From the NCBI RefSeq assembly GCF_900111895.1, contig NZ_FOKB01000003.1:534869-598868 (forward strand): a DNA stretch of 64,000 bases, read 5' to 3'. The first letter of the stretch is position 1. Every line of letters starts with the position of its first letter. Origin of the DNA: Pseudomonas simiae (GTDB lineage Bacteria; Pseudomonadota; Gammaproteobacteria; Pseudomonadales; Pseudomonadaceae). The translations under genes and the position numbers were made by a program. This document shows, piece by piece, positions 28,330-37,009 of the stretch. Below the pieces are notes generated by a model. The model did no database searches and was not told the DNA's origin. It worked only from the letters and a program-made list of their open reading frames with translations.

Positions 28330-29241
28330 TTAACCCAGCTTCTGCGCCAACACGGCGATATGCTCCGGCCCAATCCCGCAGCACCCGCCCAAATGGCTGG
28401 CGCCACGTGCCTGCCAATCCGCAGCCCAGTGCAGATAGCCCGGCGGGTCAAGGTCGTCGCGCAGTGGGTCCAGACCATCGTTGGCCGTGGCTTCCTTGGG
28501 TTGCGGCGGGAAGGCGTTGGCGTAGGCCCCTATTTCAATGTGCACGCCGAGCCGCTCGAAGGTTTGGCGCGCGGCATCAATCGCATCGCCGATCACTTCC
28601 GGCTGGCTGCAGTTGAACAACAACACCTGCACACCCAACTGCGCCGCCGCTTCGGCCGCGTCCGCCACTGGCTCGCCGGAGCGCAGGCGCGGCACGTCGT
28701 CGGTGTCTTCGTCCTTGAGGGTAAACGACAGCCAGAACGGCTTGCCGTCCTGCGGCAGCCCGGCCTGGATCGCACGCGCTTCAGCGATGGAGCTCTGGGT
28801 TTCCGCCAGCCACAGGTCAACGTAGGGCGCCAGGCCCTGCACCAGTGGAGTCAGCAACTCGGCCACGCGCTGCGGCTCGAACAGATCGGGGCGATATGAG
28901 CCAAACAACGGCGGCAACGAACCCGCTACTCGCACGGCCTGACCGGAAGCTTCCACAGCACGTCGTGCCAGCGTACCGGCCAGGGCCGCCAGGGCCTGGC
29001 CCTCGGCGGCAAACCGCTCCTCGCCAATGTGAAACGGCACCACCGCGTAGCTGTTGCTGGTGATGACATTGGCACCGCTCTGGATATAAGCCGCATGCAC
29101 CGCTTCAACCGCCTGCGGTGCTTCGCTCAACGCCAGTGCTGACCACTCCGGCTGCCGAAACGGCGCGCCGCGGCGCTGCAGTTCACGGCCCATGCCGCCA
29201 TCGAGAATTACTGTTGCTGTGGCCATATGCTTTTTACTCAT
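28330..29241 (-). CDS. Homocysteine S-methyltransferase family protein
   Basis: Zinc-dependent methyltransferase of about 303 residues, predicted to transfer a methyl group (typically from S-methylmethionine) to homocysteine, making methionine. Motifs include ILDGGMGRELQRRG at the start, TSNSYAV, LLFNCSQPEV (first zinc Cys) and LGGCCGIGPEHI (paired zinc Cys) at the end. ATG 29241 (MSKKH) and ATG 29226 (MATATV) are both possible, neither with a good ribosome site. It is divergent from an amino-acid binding-protein gene, so uptake of S-methylmethionine or methionine is an attractive but unproven link. Confidence 0.88.
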   Translation of the reverse strand: MSKKHMATATVILDGGMGRELQRRGAPFRQPEWSALALSEAPQAVEAVHAAYIQSGANVITSNSYAVVPFHIGEERFAAEGQALAALAGTLARRAVEASGQAVRVAGSLPPLFGSYRPDLFEPQRVAELLTPLVQGLAPYVDLWLAETQSSIAEARAIQAGLPQDGKPFWLSFTLKDEDTDDVPRLRSGEPVADAAEAAAQLGVQVLLFNCSQPEVIGDAIDAARQTFERLGVHIEIGAYANAFPPQPKEATANDGLDPLRDDLDPPGYLHWAADWQARGASHLGGCCGIGPEHIAVLAQKLG

Positions 29242-29338
29242 AAGCTTATGAAAATAACTAACTATGAGAGTCGTTCTTATAACTATTTAATACGCTCCAT
29301 TCGGTACATAACAACTCTTTTTTCTAACGGTGTCCTTC
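29242..29338. promoter_or_regulatory. AT-rich divergent promoter region
   Basis: This 97-bp gap is markedly AT-rich compared with its surroundings and contains the perfect palindrome CATAAGCTTATG (29240-29251), which overlaps the methyltransferase ATG. It presumably drives both the methyltransferase and the transporter genes. No known operator was recognised. Confidence 0.4.
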
Positions 29339-30160
29339 ATGAAACTTCAACCGCTGCTGGCCCTGGGCCTGACCCTGCTGGCCGCCTCGACTCAAGCCTT
29401 CGGCGGTGCGACGCTGGATCGCATCGAGAAGAACAAAGAATTGGTGGGCGTGCTGATGGAAAGCTATCCACCGTTCTCGTTCTTGAACGAGCAAAACCAG
29501 CTGGATGGCTTCGACGTTGACGTGGCCAGGGCCGTGGCGCAGAAACTCGGTGTGAAGTTGCGTCTTGAGACCCCGTCCTGGGACGTGATCGCCGCCGGGC
29601 GCTGGAGCGGGCGCTACGACATCTGCATCTGCTCCATGACCCCGAGCAAGGCTCGCGCCGAAGTGTTCGACTTCCCCGTGGAGTATTACGCGTCGCCGGC
29701 GGTGATCGTGGTCAACGCCAAGGATGATCGCATCCACAGCGCCAAGGACCTGAGCGGCAAGAAAGTCGGCCTCACCAGCGCCTCCAGCTACGAGAGCTAC
29801 CTGAATAAAAACCTGGTGATTGAAGGCGCCGAGGACACCCAACTGCAATATCCATTCGAGGATGTGCAGATCGCCCCGTATGACACCGACAACGTGGCCT
29901 TCCAGGACCTGGGCCTGGGCGCCGGCGTGCGTCTGGATGCGATCCTCACCAACCTGGTCACCGCCCAACCGCGCCTGACCCAGGACAAGCGTTTCAAGCT
30001 GGCCGGCGAGCCGCTGTATTCCGAGCCCAATTCGGTGGCCATCGAAAAAGGCGACCCGCAGTGGGACAGCAAAGTGCGTGAAGTCTTCGCGCAGCTGAAA
30101 CAGGACGGCACCTTGAGCAAGCTGTCGCAAAAATGGATCGGCGCTGACATCAGCCAATGA
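29339..30160 (+). CDS. Amino-acid ABC transporter binding protein
   Basis: Periplasmic polar-amino-acid binding protein (family 3) of 273 residues with a signal peptide ending near STQAFG. Ligand-site segments include GVLMESYPPFSFLNEQNQ, LDGFDVDVARAVAQKL, SWDVIAAGRWSGRYDICICSMT and the C-terminal LKQDGTLSKLSQKWIGADIS. The ATG at 29339 is preferred over a GTG three codons earlier; the ribosome site is weak. It overlaps the permease gene by 4 bases. It is divergent from the homocysteine S-methyltransferase gene. The ligand is not readable from the sequence. Confidence 0.9.
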   Translation: MKLQPLLALGLTLLAASTQAFGGATLDRIEKNKELVGVLMESYPPFSFLNEQNQLDGFDVDVARAVAQKLGVKLRLETPSWDVIAAGRWSGRYDICICSMTPSKARAEVFDFPVEYYASPAVIVVNAKDDRIHSAKDLSGKKVGLTSASSYESYLNKNLVIEGAEDTQLQYPFEDVQIAPYDTDNVAFQDLGLGAGVRLDAILTNLVTAQPRLTQDKRFKLAGEPLYSEPNSVAIEKGDPQWDSKVREVFAQLKQDGTLSKLSQKWIGADISQ

Positions 30161-30987
30161 CAGCATTTCCAACGCCTCCCAAGCCGCCGGTCAATGCATC
30201 GCGGCTTCAGCGCCTGCTGGGTTTCCGCACGCGGCTGTACCTGACCTGGGCCGCGCTGTTTTGCCTGTTTGCGAGTTTTTTCCTGAGCTTTGACCTGAAG
30301 TTCTCGATCATTCTCGACAAACTGCCCAACCTGGTCGGCCTGCACCTGGCGCCTAACGGTTTTCTGCAAGGCGCAGCGCTGACAGTGTTCCTGTGCCTGT
30401 GCGCAATCGTGGCCTCGTCGATACTGGGCTTTGTCACCGCGCTGGGGCGCCTGTCCAAAAGCGCCGTGGCCTTTGGCATTGCCAGCTTTTACGCGTCGTT
30501 CTTTCGCGGTACGCCGCTGCTGATCCAGATCCTCCTGATCTACCTTGGCCTGCCCCAACTGGGCCTGGTGCCAGGCGCCATCGTCGCCGGGATCATCGCG
30601 TTGTCGCTGAACTACGGCGCCTACCTGAGCGAAATTTTTCGCGCCGGCATCCTCGGCGTGCCTCAAGGCCAACGCGAAGCGGCCCTGGCGTTGGGCATGC
30701 GTGACAGTGTGATCTTCTGGCACGTGACCCTGCCCCAGGCCATGCGCACCATCATCCCGCCCGCCACCAACCAGTTCATCTCGATGCTCAAGGACTCGTC
30801 CCTGATCTCAGTGATGGGCGTGTGGGAAGTGATGTTCCTGGCGCAGTCCTATGGACGCTCAAGCTATCGCTACATCGAGATGCTCACCACCGCAGCAATC
30901 ATCTACTGGGTGATGTCCCTCGGCCTGGAACTGATCCAGGCACGGATGGAGCGGCATTACGGCAAGGGCTACGTACGGCGCGGGTGA
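30157..30987 (+). CDS. Amino-acid ABC transporter permease (HisM/GlnP type)
   Basis: Inner-membrane permease of 276 residues with an N-terminal cytoplasmic tail and about five helices. The permease signature is SLNYGAYLSEIFRAGILGVPQGQREAALALGM (EAA loop), followed by LPQAMRTIIPPATNQF. It overlaps the binding-protein gene by 4 bases. No ATPase gene follows; the next + strand gene is an autotransporter. The transporter must therefore borrow an ATP-binding subunit, or the gene set has been rearranged. Confidence 0.92.
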   Translation: MTAFPTPPKPPVNASRLQRLLGFRTRLYLTWAALFCLFASFFLSFDLKFSIILDKLPNLVGLHLAPNGFLQGAALTVFLCLCAIVASSILGFVTALGRLSKSAVAFGIASFYASFFRGTPLLIQILLIYLGLPQLGLVPGAIVAGIIALSLNYGAYLSEIFRAGILGVPQGQREAALALGMRDSVIFWHVTLPQAMRTIIPPATNQFISMLKDSSLISVMGVWEVMFLAQSYGRSSYRYIEMLTTAAIIYWVMSLGLELIQARMERHYGKGYVRRG

Positions 30988-30990
30988 GGG

Positions 30991-31100
30991 TCAGTCGCTC
31001 CATTTACGACGGACCTTGACCACGCCCATCTGCAAGCCGAAGGGGCGGAACACCGCGTTCAGCGACTTGAGGGTCTGATTGCCTTCACCGTGTTCGATAC
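30991..31100 (-). pseudogene. 3' remnant of an XRE/HipB-like helix-turn-helix gene
   Basis: The minus-strand frame ending at 30991 encodes RIEHGEGNQTLKSLNAVF and GLQMGVVKVRRKW. This is the typical end of HipB/HigA-like DNA-binding proteins (pattern 'S-R-I-E-x-G-x-G-N-x-T-L-x-T-L ... G-L-x-L'). The preceding residues do not continue the domain, so the 5' part is missing. It fits a decayed regulator or antitoxin gene. No toxin remnant was recognised. Confidence 0.5.
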
Positions 31101-31234
31101 GCGGCCACAGCAGATGCGTTTTTAATCGCGCCGGACTAGAGACAACTCCCGCAAACCAGGGGTAGTTGGCCTGACAGTTATCACCCCGCGATCTCGCTAA
31201 ATTCCCGGCCTCATTCATCAGAGGTTGGGATTTC

Positions 31235-32527
31235 ATGTCCTTTACACAACACCGACTCGCACTTGTCATTGCCCTTGCCCTCAGCGCCGCCAGCCTTCAA
31301 ACCGCGCAGGCGCGAGGCGATATCGAATACCTGCCGTATCCGTTTCAACCCGACGATGCGCTGCCCGACGCGTGGCCTTACGAGCCCGAAGCCAACGCGG
31401 AGCCCCTCGACGGTTATCTCACTCAGAAAGCGACCTCCCACAATGGCTTGCAGGTGGCCAAGGTGCTGGAGCCCGCGTTGATTCGGTTACTGGAGTCCGG
31501 AGAACTGAACTCCGAGCAAATCAAAGCCCTGGAAAAATTCGGCGATGCACTGGGCAAACAACCCGGAGGGATCGGCGCAAGCCTTGAGCAGTTGGCCGGC
31601 AGCCAGAACGCCAACCTTGCCACGGCAACGCACAACACCACGCAGCACCTGAGCAACCAATTGCTCTCGACCCTGCGCTCGTTGCCCACCGACGACGAAG
31701 GCCACGTCTGGGTGCAAGGCTTGGGCAACGGCGGCAGCCTCGACAAACAAGGCGGCAGCGCCGGGATGAAATACGAAAGCCAAGGCCTGTTGCTGGGTGC
31801 CGACTGGGCACTGGATGACGCGTGGAGAGTCGGTGTCATCGCCGCGAAATCCACCAGCAACCTCGATGCCCAACGTTTCTCCGCCAACTTGGACAGCTGG
31901 CACCTGGGGGGTTATGCCGTGCGCCAGGACGGACCGCTGGCCCTGCGCCTGGGTGCGATCTACAGCGACCATGCTGGCCAGAACAAGCGCAACGTCAACC
32001 TGCTTGATTACAAGGAGCAGCTAAAGGGCAAATACAACGCTCAAAGCCAAACCCTGTTCTCTGAAATGGGCTATCAATTGGGCGTCGCGGATCTGAGCAT
32101 CGAACCCTTCGCAGGCCTCGGCTTCCAGCGCTACCACCGCGACAGTTTCAAGGAAACGGGAGGTCTGACCGCGCTGAACGTCGGCGCACAAACCCAGCAA
32201 AACCTGAGCAGCACTTTTGGCCTGCGCTTGGCAACGCTGTATCGATTCGATAACCAGATCAGCCTCACACCTCACCTCAGCACAAGCTGGAAACACCTCT
32301 ACGGTGACGTCGACAGCCAGGTCCGCCAGTCCTATCGAGCCCTGCCGGCCATGGCAGACGGTTTCACCATCAATGGCACCTCGCTGGACCGCAATAGCCT
32401 GGACCTGCACGCTGGCCTGGACCTCGCGTTGTCGACACAGCACACCGTAGGCCTGACCTACAGCGTCCAAGCCGGTACAAACAGCCGTAACCAAGGCTTG
32501 ATGGGCCAATGGAAGATGAGCTTCTAA
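31235..32527 (+). CDS. Autotransporter beta-domain protein with short passenger
   Basis: Outer-membrane protein of 430 residues. It has a signal peptide (about 1-26, ending AQARG) and a short N-terminal region (27 to ~150) with an amphipathic helix-rich stretch (QVAKVLEPALIRLLESGEL, KALEKFGDALG). The last ~280 residues form an autotransporter beta-barrel (VWVQGLGNGGSLDKQGG, GADWALDDAWRVGVIAA) ending WKMSF with the required C-terminal Phe. Autotransporters usually carry passengers of several hundred residues. The ATG at 31235 has CAGAGG. The role may be adhesion or esterase-like, but no catalytic motif is seen. Confidence 0.82.
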   Translation: MSFTQHRLALVIALALSAASLQTAQARGDIEYLPYPFQPDDALPDAWPYEPEANAEPLDGYLTQKATSHNGLQVAKVLEPALIRLLESGELNSEQIKALEKFGDALGKQPGGIGASLEQLAGSQNANLATATHNTTQHLSNQLLSTLRSLPTDDEGHVWVQGLGNGGSLDKQGGSAGMKYESQGLLLGADWALDDAWRVGVIAAKSTSNLDAQRFSANLDSWHLGGYAVRQDGPLALRLGAIYSDHAGQNKRNVNLLDYKEQLKGKYNAQSQTLFSEMGYQLGVADLSIEPFAGLGFQRYHRDSFKETGGLTALNVGAQTQQNLSSTFGLRLATLYRFDNQISLTPHLSTSWKHLYGDVDSQVRQSYRALPAMADGFTINGTSLDRNSLDLHAGLDLALSTQHTVGLTYSVQAGTNSRNQGLMGQWKMSF

Positions 32528-32545
32528 ACCTGCCAGATTTCGGGC

Positions 32546-32571
32546 AAAAAAAAGGGGGGCACCTGCCCCCC
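32546..32571 (-). terminator. pycAB terminator
   Basis: GGGGGGCA / TGCCCCCC stem followed on the minus strand by eight U residues, about 30 bases after the pycB stop. Confidence 0.88.
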
Positions 32572-32602
32572 CGAGGATTAAACGGTAGTTTCGAAGGCTG
32601 GA

Positions 32603-34411
32603 TCAGCCTTCGATTTCAATCAGGATTTCGCCAGGGTTGACCCGGTCGCCCTTGGCCACATGAACCGCGGTCACCTTGCCGGCAATAGCGGCCTGCACTT
32701 CGGTTTCCATCTTCATGGCTTCGGTAATCAGCACGGCCTGGCCGGCCTTGACCACGTCGCCTTCCTTGACCAGCACGTCGACGATATTGCCCGGCATTGC
32801 GGTGCTGACATGACCCGGCGCCGTAGCGTGCTTGCGGTTGCTGCTGCCACCGCTGACAAACTCGTTGAGCGGTTCGAACACCACTTCTTCCGGCATGCCA
32901 TCGATGGAAAGGTAGAAATGGCGCTTGCCTTCAGCCTTCACGCCCACACCGGTGATGTCCACGCGGTAACTTTCACCGTGCACGTCGATCACAAATTCAG
33001 TCGGTACGCCCTCGCCACCGACGCGCGCCACGCCGCCGGCTTCAGGGATCGGCAACAGCACTTCAGGCGCCAGGGTGCCGGCGTCGCGTTCTTCGAGGAA
33101 CTTGCGCCCGATGTCCGGGAACATGGCATACGTCAGCACGTCTTCTTCAGACTTGGCCAACGCGCCGATCTCGCCGCGCAGCTTGGTCATTTCCGGCTTG
33201 AGCAGGTCGGCCGGGCGTACGTCGATCACCTCTTCGCTGCCGATGGCCTGGCGACGCAGTTTCTCGTTCACAATGCCTGGCGCCTTGCCGTAGCCGCCTT
33301 GCAGGTAGAGCTTCACTTCGTTGGTGATGGTTTTGTAGCGCTCGCCAGCCAACACGTTGAAGAACGCCTGGGTGCCGACGATCTGCGAGGTCGGAGTGAC
33401 CAGCGGCGGGAAGCCGAGGTCTTCACGCACACGCGGGATTTCCGCCAGCACTTCGTTCATGCGGTTGAGCGCACCCTGCTCTTTCAACTGGTTGGCCAGG
33501 TTGGAAATCATCCCGCCGGGCACCTGGTTGACTTGAACGCGGGTATCGACCGCGGTGAATTCGCTTTCGAACTGGTGGTATTTCTTACGCACGGCGTAGA
33601 AATACAGGCCGATTTCCTGCAGCAGTTCCAGGCTCAGGCCAGTGTCGAATTCGCTGCCTTTAAGGGCGGCGACCATCGACTCGGTGCCTGGGTGGCTGGT
33701 GCCCCAGGCGAAGCTGGAGATGGCGGTATCGATGTGGTCGGCACCGTTTTCGATGGCCTTGAGCTGGCACATCGCAGCCAGGCCGGCGGTGTCGTGGGAG
33801 TGGATGAAGATCGGCAGGCTTTGCTCGGCCTTCAACGCCTTGACCAGTTCGCCGGTGGCGTACGGCGTCAGCAGGCCGGCCATGTCCTTGATCGCAATCG
33901 AGTCGCAACCCATGGATTCCAGCTGCTTGGCCTGGGCCACAAAAGCTTCGACGGTGTGCACCGGGCTGGTGGTGTAGGCGATGGTGCCTTGGGCGTGTTT
34001 GCCGGCGGCTTTCACCGCTTCGATCGCCACGCGCAGGTTACGCACGTCGTTCATGGCGTCGAAAATGCGGAATACGTCGATGCCATTTACGGCAGCCTTG
34101 GCGACGAAGGCTTTGACCACGTCGTCGCTGTAGTGGCGGTAGCCCAGCAGGTTCTGGCCGCGCAGCAGCATCTGCAGGCGAGTGTTGGGCAACGCGGCGC
34201 GCAGTTTGCGCAGGCGCTCCCACGGGTCTTCCTTGAGGAAGCGCACACAGGCGTCGAAGGTCGCGCCGCCCCAGACTTCCAGGGACCAGTAGCCGACTTT
34301 GTCGAGCTTGTCGCAGATCGGCAGCATGTCGTCGGTACGCATGCGGGTCGCCAGCAACGATTGGTGGGCGTCGCGCAGGATGGTGTCGGTTACGAAGATT
34401 TTCTTGCTCAT
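32603..34411 (-). CDS. pycB: Pyruvate carboxylase subunit B (OadA-like)
   Basis: Carboxyltransferase and biotin-carrier subunit of the two-subunit (alpha4beta4 type) pyruvate carboxylase, which makes oxaloacetate from pyruvate. It has 602 residues. The HMGL-like TIM barrel begins at TDTILRDAHQSL, with the carboxyl-binding Lys in DSIAIKDMAGL and the metal-site SHDTAG. A PYC/OAD domain is in the middle. The biotinyl domain at the end has the acceptor motif EAMKMETE. The ATG at 34411 has GAGGAAT. It follows pycA by 11 bp. It could be called oadA, but the pycA partner and lack of membrane oadB/oadG genes favour the anaplerotic enzyme. Confidence 0.94.
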   Translation of the reverse strand: MSKKIFVTDTILRDAHQSLLATRMRTDDMLPICDKLDKVGYWSLEVWGGATFDACVRFLKEDPWERLRKLRAALPNTRLQMLLRGQNLLGYRHYSDDVVKAFVAKAAVNGIDVFRIFDAMNDVRNLRVAIEAVKAAGKHAQGTIAYTTSPVHTVEAFVAQAKQLESMGCDSIAIKDMAGLLTPYATGELVKALKAEQSLPIFIHSHDTAGLAAMCQLKAIENGADHIDTAISSFAWGTSHPGTESMVAALKGSEFDTGLSLELLQEIGLYFYAVRKKYHQFESEFTAVDTRVQVNQVPGGMISNLANQLKEQGALNRMNEVLAEIPRVREDLGFPPLVTPTSQIVGTQAFFNVLAGERYKTITNEVKLYLQGGYGKAPGIVNEKLRRQAIGSEEVIDVRPADLLKPEMTKLRGEIGALAKSEEDVLTYAMFPDIGRKFLEERDAGTLAPEVLLPIPEAGGVARVGGEGVPTEFVIDVHGESYRVDITGVGVKAEGKRHFYLSIDGMPEEVVFEPLNEFVSGGSSNRKHATAPGHVSTAMPGNIVDVLVKEGDVVKAGQAVLITEAMKMETEVQAAIAGKVTAVHVAKGDRVNPGEILIEIEG

Positions 34412-34422
34412 TCTTATATTCC

Positions 34423-35838
34423 TCACAGGCCTGCGTGGGCGGCGATGGCGGCGGCGATGGCCAGGGCCAGCTCTTCGGGTTTGCGCTTGATCGAGTAGTT
34501 GGTCAGCTCAGGGTGGCTTTCCACAAAGCTTGTATTAAATTGGCCGCTGCGGAATTCCGGATTGCGCAGGATTTCCTGGTAGTAGGCGGCGGTGGTCTTC
34601 ACACCTTGCAGGCGCATGTCGTCCAGGGCTCGCAGGCCGCGGTCCATGGCTTCTTCCCAGGTCAACGCCCACACCACCAGTTTCAGGCACATGGAGTCGT
34701 AGAACGGCGGGATGGTGTAACCGGTGTAGATCGCCGTGTCGGTACGCACGCCAGGGCCGCCGGGGGCGTAGTAACGGGTGATCTTGCCAAAGCTGGGCAG
34801 GAAGTTGTTCTTCGGGTCTTCAGCGTTGATGCGGAACTGCAACGCGAAACCACGGTGCTGGATGTCTTCCTGTTTCACCGACAGCGGCAGGCCGGAGGCG
34901 ATGCGAATCTGTTCGCGGACGATATCAATACCGGTGATTTCTTCGGTGATGGTGTGTTCCACCTGCACCCGGGTGTTCATCTCCATGAAGTACACCTCGC
35001 CCTCGGCGAGCAGGAACTCCACGGTGCCGGCGTTTTCGTAACCCACGGCCTTGGCCGCACGCACCGACAGGTCGCCGATGTAGGCGCGCTGTTCTGGGGT
35101 CAGCTGGGGGCTGGGGGCAATCTCGATAAGCTTCTGGTTGCGGCGCTGGATCGAGCAATCGCGCTCGAACAGGTGCACCACGTTGCCAAAACTGTCACCG
35201 AGGATCTGCGCTTCGATGTGCTTGGGATTGACGATGCACTTTTCCAGGAACACTTCCGCCGAACCGAAGGCCTTGGTGGCTTCGGAGATCACGCGAGGGA
35301 AGGCTTGTTCAAGTTCTTCACGGCTGTTGCAGCGACGGATACCACGGCCACCGCCACCGGAAGTGGCCTTGAGCATCACCGGATAACCGATGCGGTCGCC
35401 TTCGGTCAGGGCTTCGTGGATATCCGCAACGTTGCCTTCGGTGCCCGGCGTGACCGGTACACCGGCCTTGATCATGCTGCGGCGCGCTTCGGTCTTGTCG
35501 CCCATGCGGCGAATCACTTCTGCCGACGGGCCAATGAATTTGATGCCGCGTTCGGCGCAAATGTCTGCCAGTTCGGCGTTTTCCGACAGGAAGCCGTAAC
35601 CAGGGTGCAGCGCATCACAACCGGTTTCCACCGCCAGGTTCACCAGCTTGCGCGGGTTCAGATAGCCGGCCAGGGGCTCGGCACCAATGCTGTGGGCTTC
35701 GTCGGCACGCTTGACGTGCAACGCGTGGCGGTCGGCGTCGGAATAGACCGCGACCGAGCGAATGCCCATCTCGGCGCAGGCACGCACGATTCGTACGGCG
35801 ATTTCACCACGGTTGGCGATCAGGATCTTTTTTATCAC
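34423..35838 (-). CDS. pycA: Pyruvate carboxylase subunit A (biotin carboxylase)
   Basis: ATP-dependent biotin carboxylase subunit, 471 residues, which carboxylates the biotin of PycB. The N-terminal domain begins IKKILIANRGEIAVRIVRAC. The ATP-grasp glycine loop is SGGGGRGIRRC, the metal-site segment is FMEMNTRVQVEHTITEEITG, and a conserved biotin-carboxylase C domain follows. It closely resembles AccC; the operon with the OadA-like gene and the divergent LysR gene identify it as the pyruvate enzyme. A tail rich in Ala (LALAIAAAIAAHAG) ends the protein. Confidence 0.94.
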   Translation of the reverse strand: MIKKILIANRGEIAVRIVRACAEMGIRSVAVYSDADRHALHVKRADEAHSIGAEPLAGYLNPRKLVNLAVETGCDALHPGYGFLSENAELADICAERGIKFIGPSAEVIRRMGDKTEARRSMIKAGVPVTPGTEGNVADIHEALTEGDRIGYPVMLKATSGGGGRGIRRCNSREELEQAFPRVISEATKAFGSAEVFLEKCIVNPKHIEAQILGDSFGNVVHLFERDCSIQRRNQKLIEIAPSPQLTPEQRAYIGDLSVRAAKAVGYENAGTVEFLLAEGEVYFMEMNTRVQVEHTITEEITGIDIVREQIRIASGLPLSVKQEDIQHRGFALQFRINAEDPKNNFLPSFGKITRYYAPGGPGVRTDTAIYTGYTIPPFYDSMCLKLVVWALTWEEAMDRGLRALDDMRLQGVKTTAAYYQEILRNPEFRSGQFNTSFVESHPELTNYSIKRKPEELALAIAAAIAAHAGL

Positions 35839-35961
35839 TTGGAAATTCCCTTGAGCCGATTGCTGCGTTCTTCGACCCGCTAGACCCGGGTCGGCGCGTG
35901 ACCAAATGTTTCATGACAGTCGCGAGACACACACTAAGCCTGCAGAGGGATTAACAAAAAT

Positions 35962-35997
35962 CAATAATTATTGGGTCGTGCATAAGTAAAGACTTAT
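35962..35997. promoter_or_regulatory. Candidate operator for the pyc LysR regulator
   Basis: Two palindromes stand in the 196-bp divergent gap: CAATAATTATTG (35962-35973) and ATAAGT-aaag-ACTTAT (35982-35997). The second lies about 38 bp before the LysR start. They are candidates for autoregulation and pycAB control. Confidence 0.5.
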
Positions 35998-36034
35998 AGT
36001 TGGCCGGACGGCCTGGGGCGAAAGGATTGAAATA

Positions 36035-37009
36035 ATGCGTAAATCATTGATGCGTATGACATTGCGTCAATTGCAGATCTTCAATGAAGTCTGCGATTTG
36101 CGCTCCTACAGCCGCGCAGCCGAGGAAATGTCCCTCACTCAACCGGCCGTGAGTCTGCAAATCCGCCAGCTGGAAGAGCTGATCGGCCAGCCGTTGTTCG
36201 ATTATGTCGGCAAAAAGCTCTACATGACCGAGGCCGCCGAAGCCTTGCAACGCGCCAGTCGCGACATTTTCGGGCGCCTGGAAAACCTCGATATGCAGCT
36301 GTCGGATATGCAGGGTTCGCTGCAAGGCCAGCTCAAGCTGGCGATTGAGTCCAGCGCCAAGTACTTCGTGCCGCACCTGTTTGCCGCCTTCAAGCGCCAG
36401 CATCCGGAAGTGCAGTTGCACCTCACGGTAGTCAACCGCGCCCAGGTGATCCGAAGGCTCTCGGACAACCGCGATGACTTGGTGATCATGTCCATGGTGC
36501 CCCAGGACATGGGCCTGGAATTCCTGCCGTTCCTCAACAATCCGATCGTCGCCGTGGCGCCACACGATCACCCGCTAAGCCTGCAAGGGCCGCTGCGCCT
36601 GCAGGACCTGGAACCCTACACACTGTTGCTGCGCGAGCCAGGCTCCGGCACGCGACTGGCCTGCGAAGAGTATTTCAAGGAAAAACGCGTGCACTTCACC
36701 CAGACGGTGGAAGTGGCCTCGGCCGAGGCGCAGCGTGAATGTGTATGCGCGGGGTTGGGCGTGGCCCTGCTGACGCGTCACGCAGTCAACATGGAACTGG
36801 CCACCGGCGGGCTCAAGGAGCTGCCGGTGGAAGAACTGCCGCTGTACCGCAGTTGGTGCCTGGTGCAAGCCAAAGCCAAGCGCCTGTCACCGGTGGCCCA
36901 TGCGTTCCTGGGCTTTATCCGCAGCGAGCGGGTGCAGATCAGCGCACTGGCTGAGCGTTTCGCTGGGCAGCCGCGGGTGCCTGCCAATGGAGTTCCGGGT
37001 AGTCACTGA
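36035..37009 (+). CDS. LysR-family regulator of pyruvate carboxylase (PycR-like)
   Basis: A 324-residue LysR regulator. The winged helix has LRQLQIFNEVCDLRSYSRAAEEMSLTQPAVSLQIRQLE (about residues 10-45); the effector domain follows with SSAKYFVPHLFAAFKRQHPEV. It is divergent from pycA. P. aeruginosa has the same arrangement, where the regulator is known as PycR. The ATG at 36035 has AAAGGATTG. Its last 71 bases overlap a small gene on the opposite strand. The effector is not known from the sequence. Confidence 0.88.
   Translation: MRKSLMRMTLRQLQIFNEVCDLRSYSRAAEEMSLTQPAVSLQIRQLEELIGQPLFDYVGKKLYMTEAAEALQRASRDIFGRLENLDMQLSDMQGSLQGQLKLAIESSAKYFVPHLFAAFKRQHPEVQLHLTVVNRAQVIRRLSDNRDDLVIMSMVPQDMGLEFLPFLNNPIVAVAPHDHPLSLQGPLRLQDLEPYTLLLREPGSGTRLACEEYFKEKRVHFTQTVEVASAEAQRECVCAGLGVALLTRHAVNMELATGGLKELPVEELPLYRSWCLVQAKAKRLSPVAHAFLGFIRSERVQISALAERFAGQPRVPANGVPGSH

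Noticed and set aside
32660..34498. 612-residue + strand frame opposite pycB
   Set aside because: Antisense shadow with composition typical of reversed high-GC coding DNA.
32603..35838. Oxaloacetate decarboxylase sodium pump
   Set aside because: The biotin carboxylase partner and absence of oadB/oadG-type membrane genes fit two-subunit pyruvate carboxylase instead.
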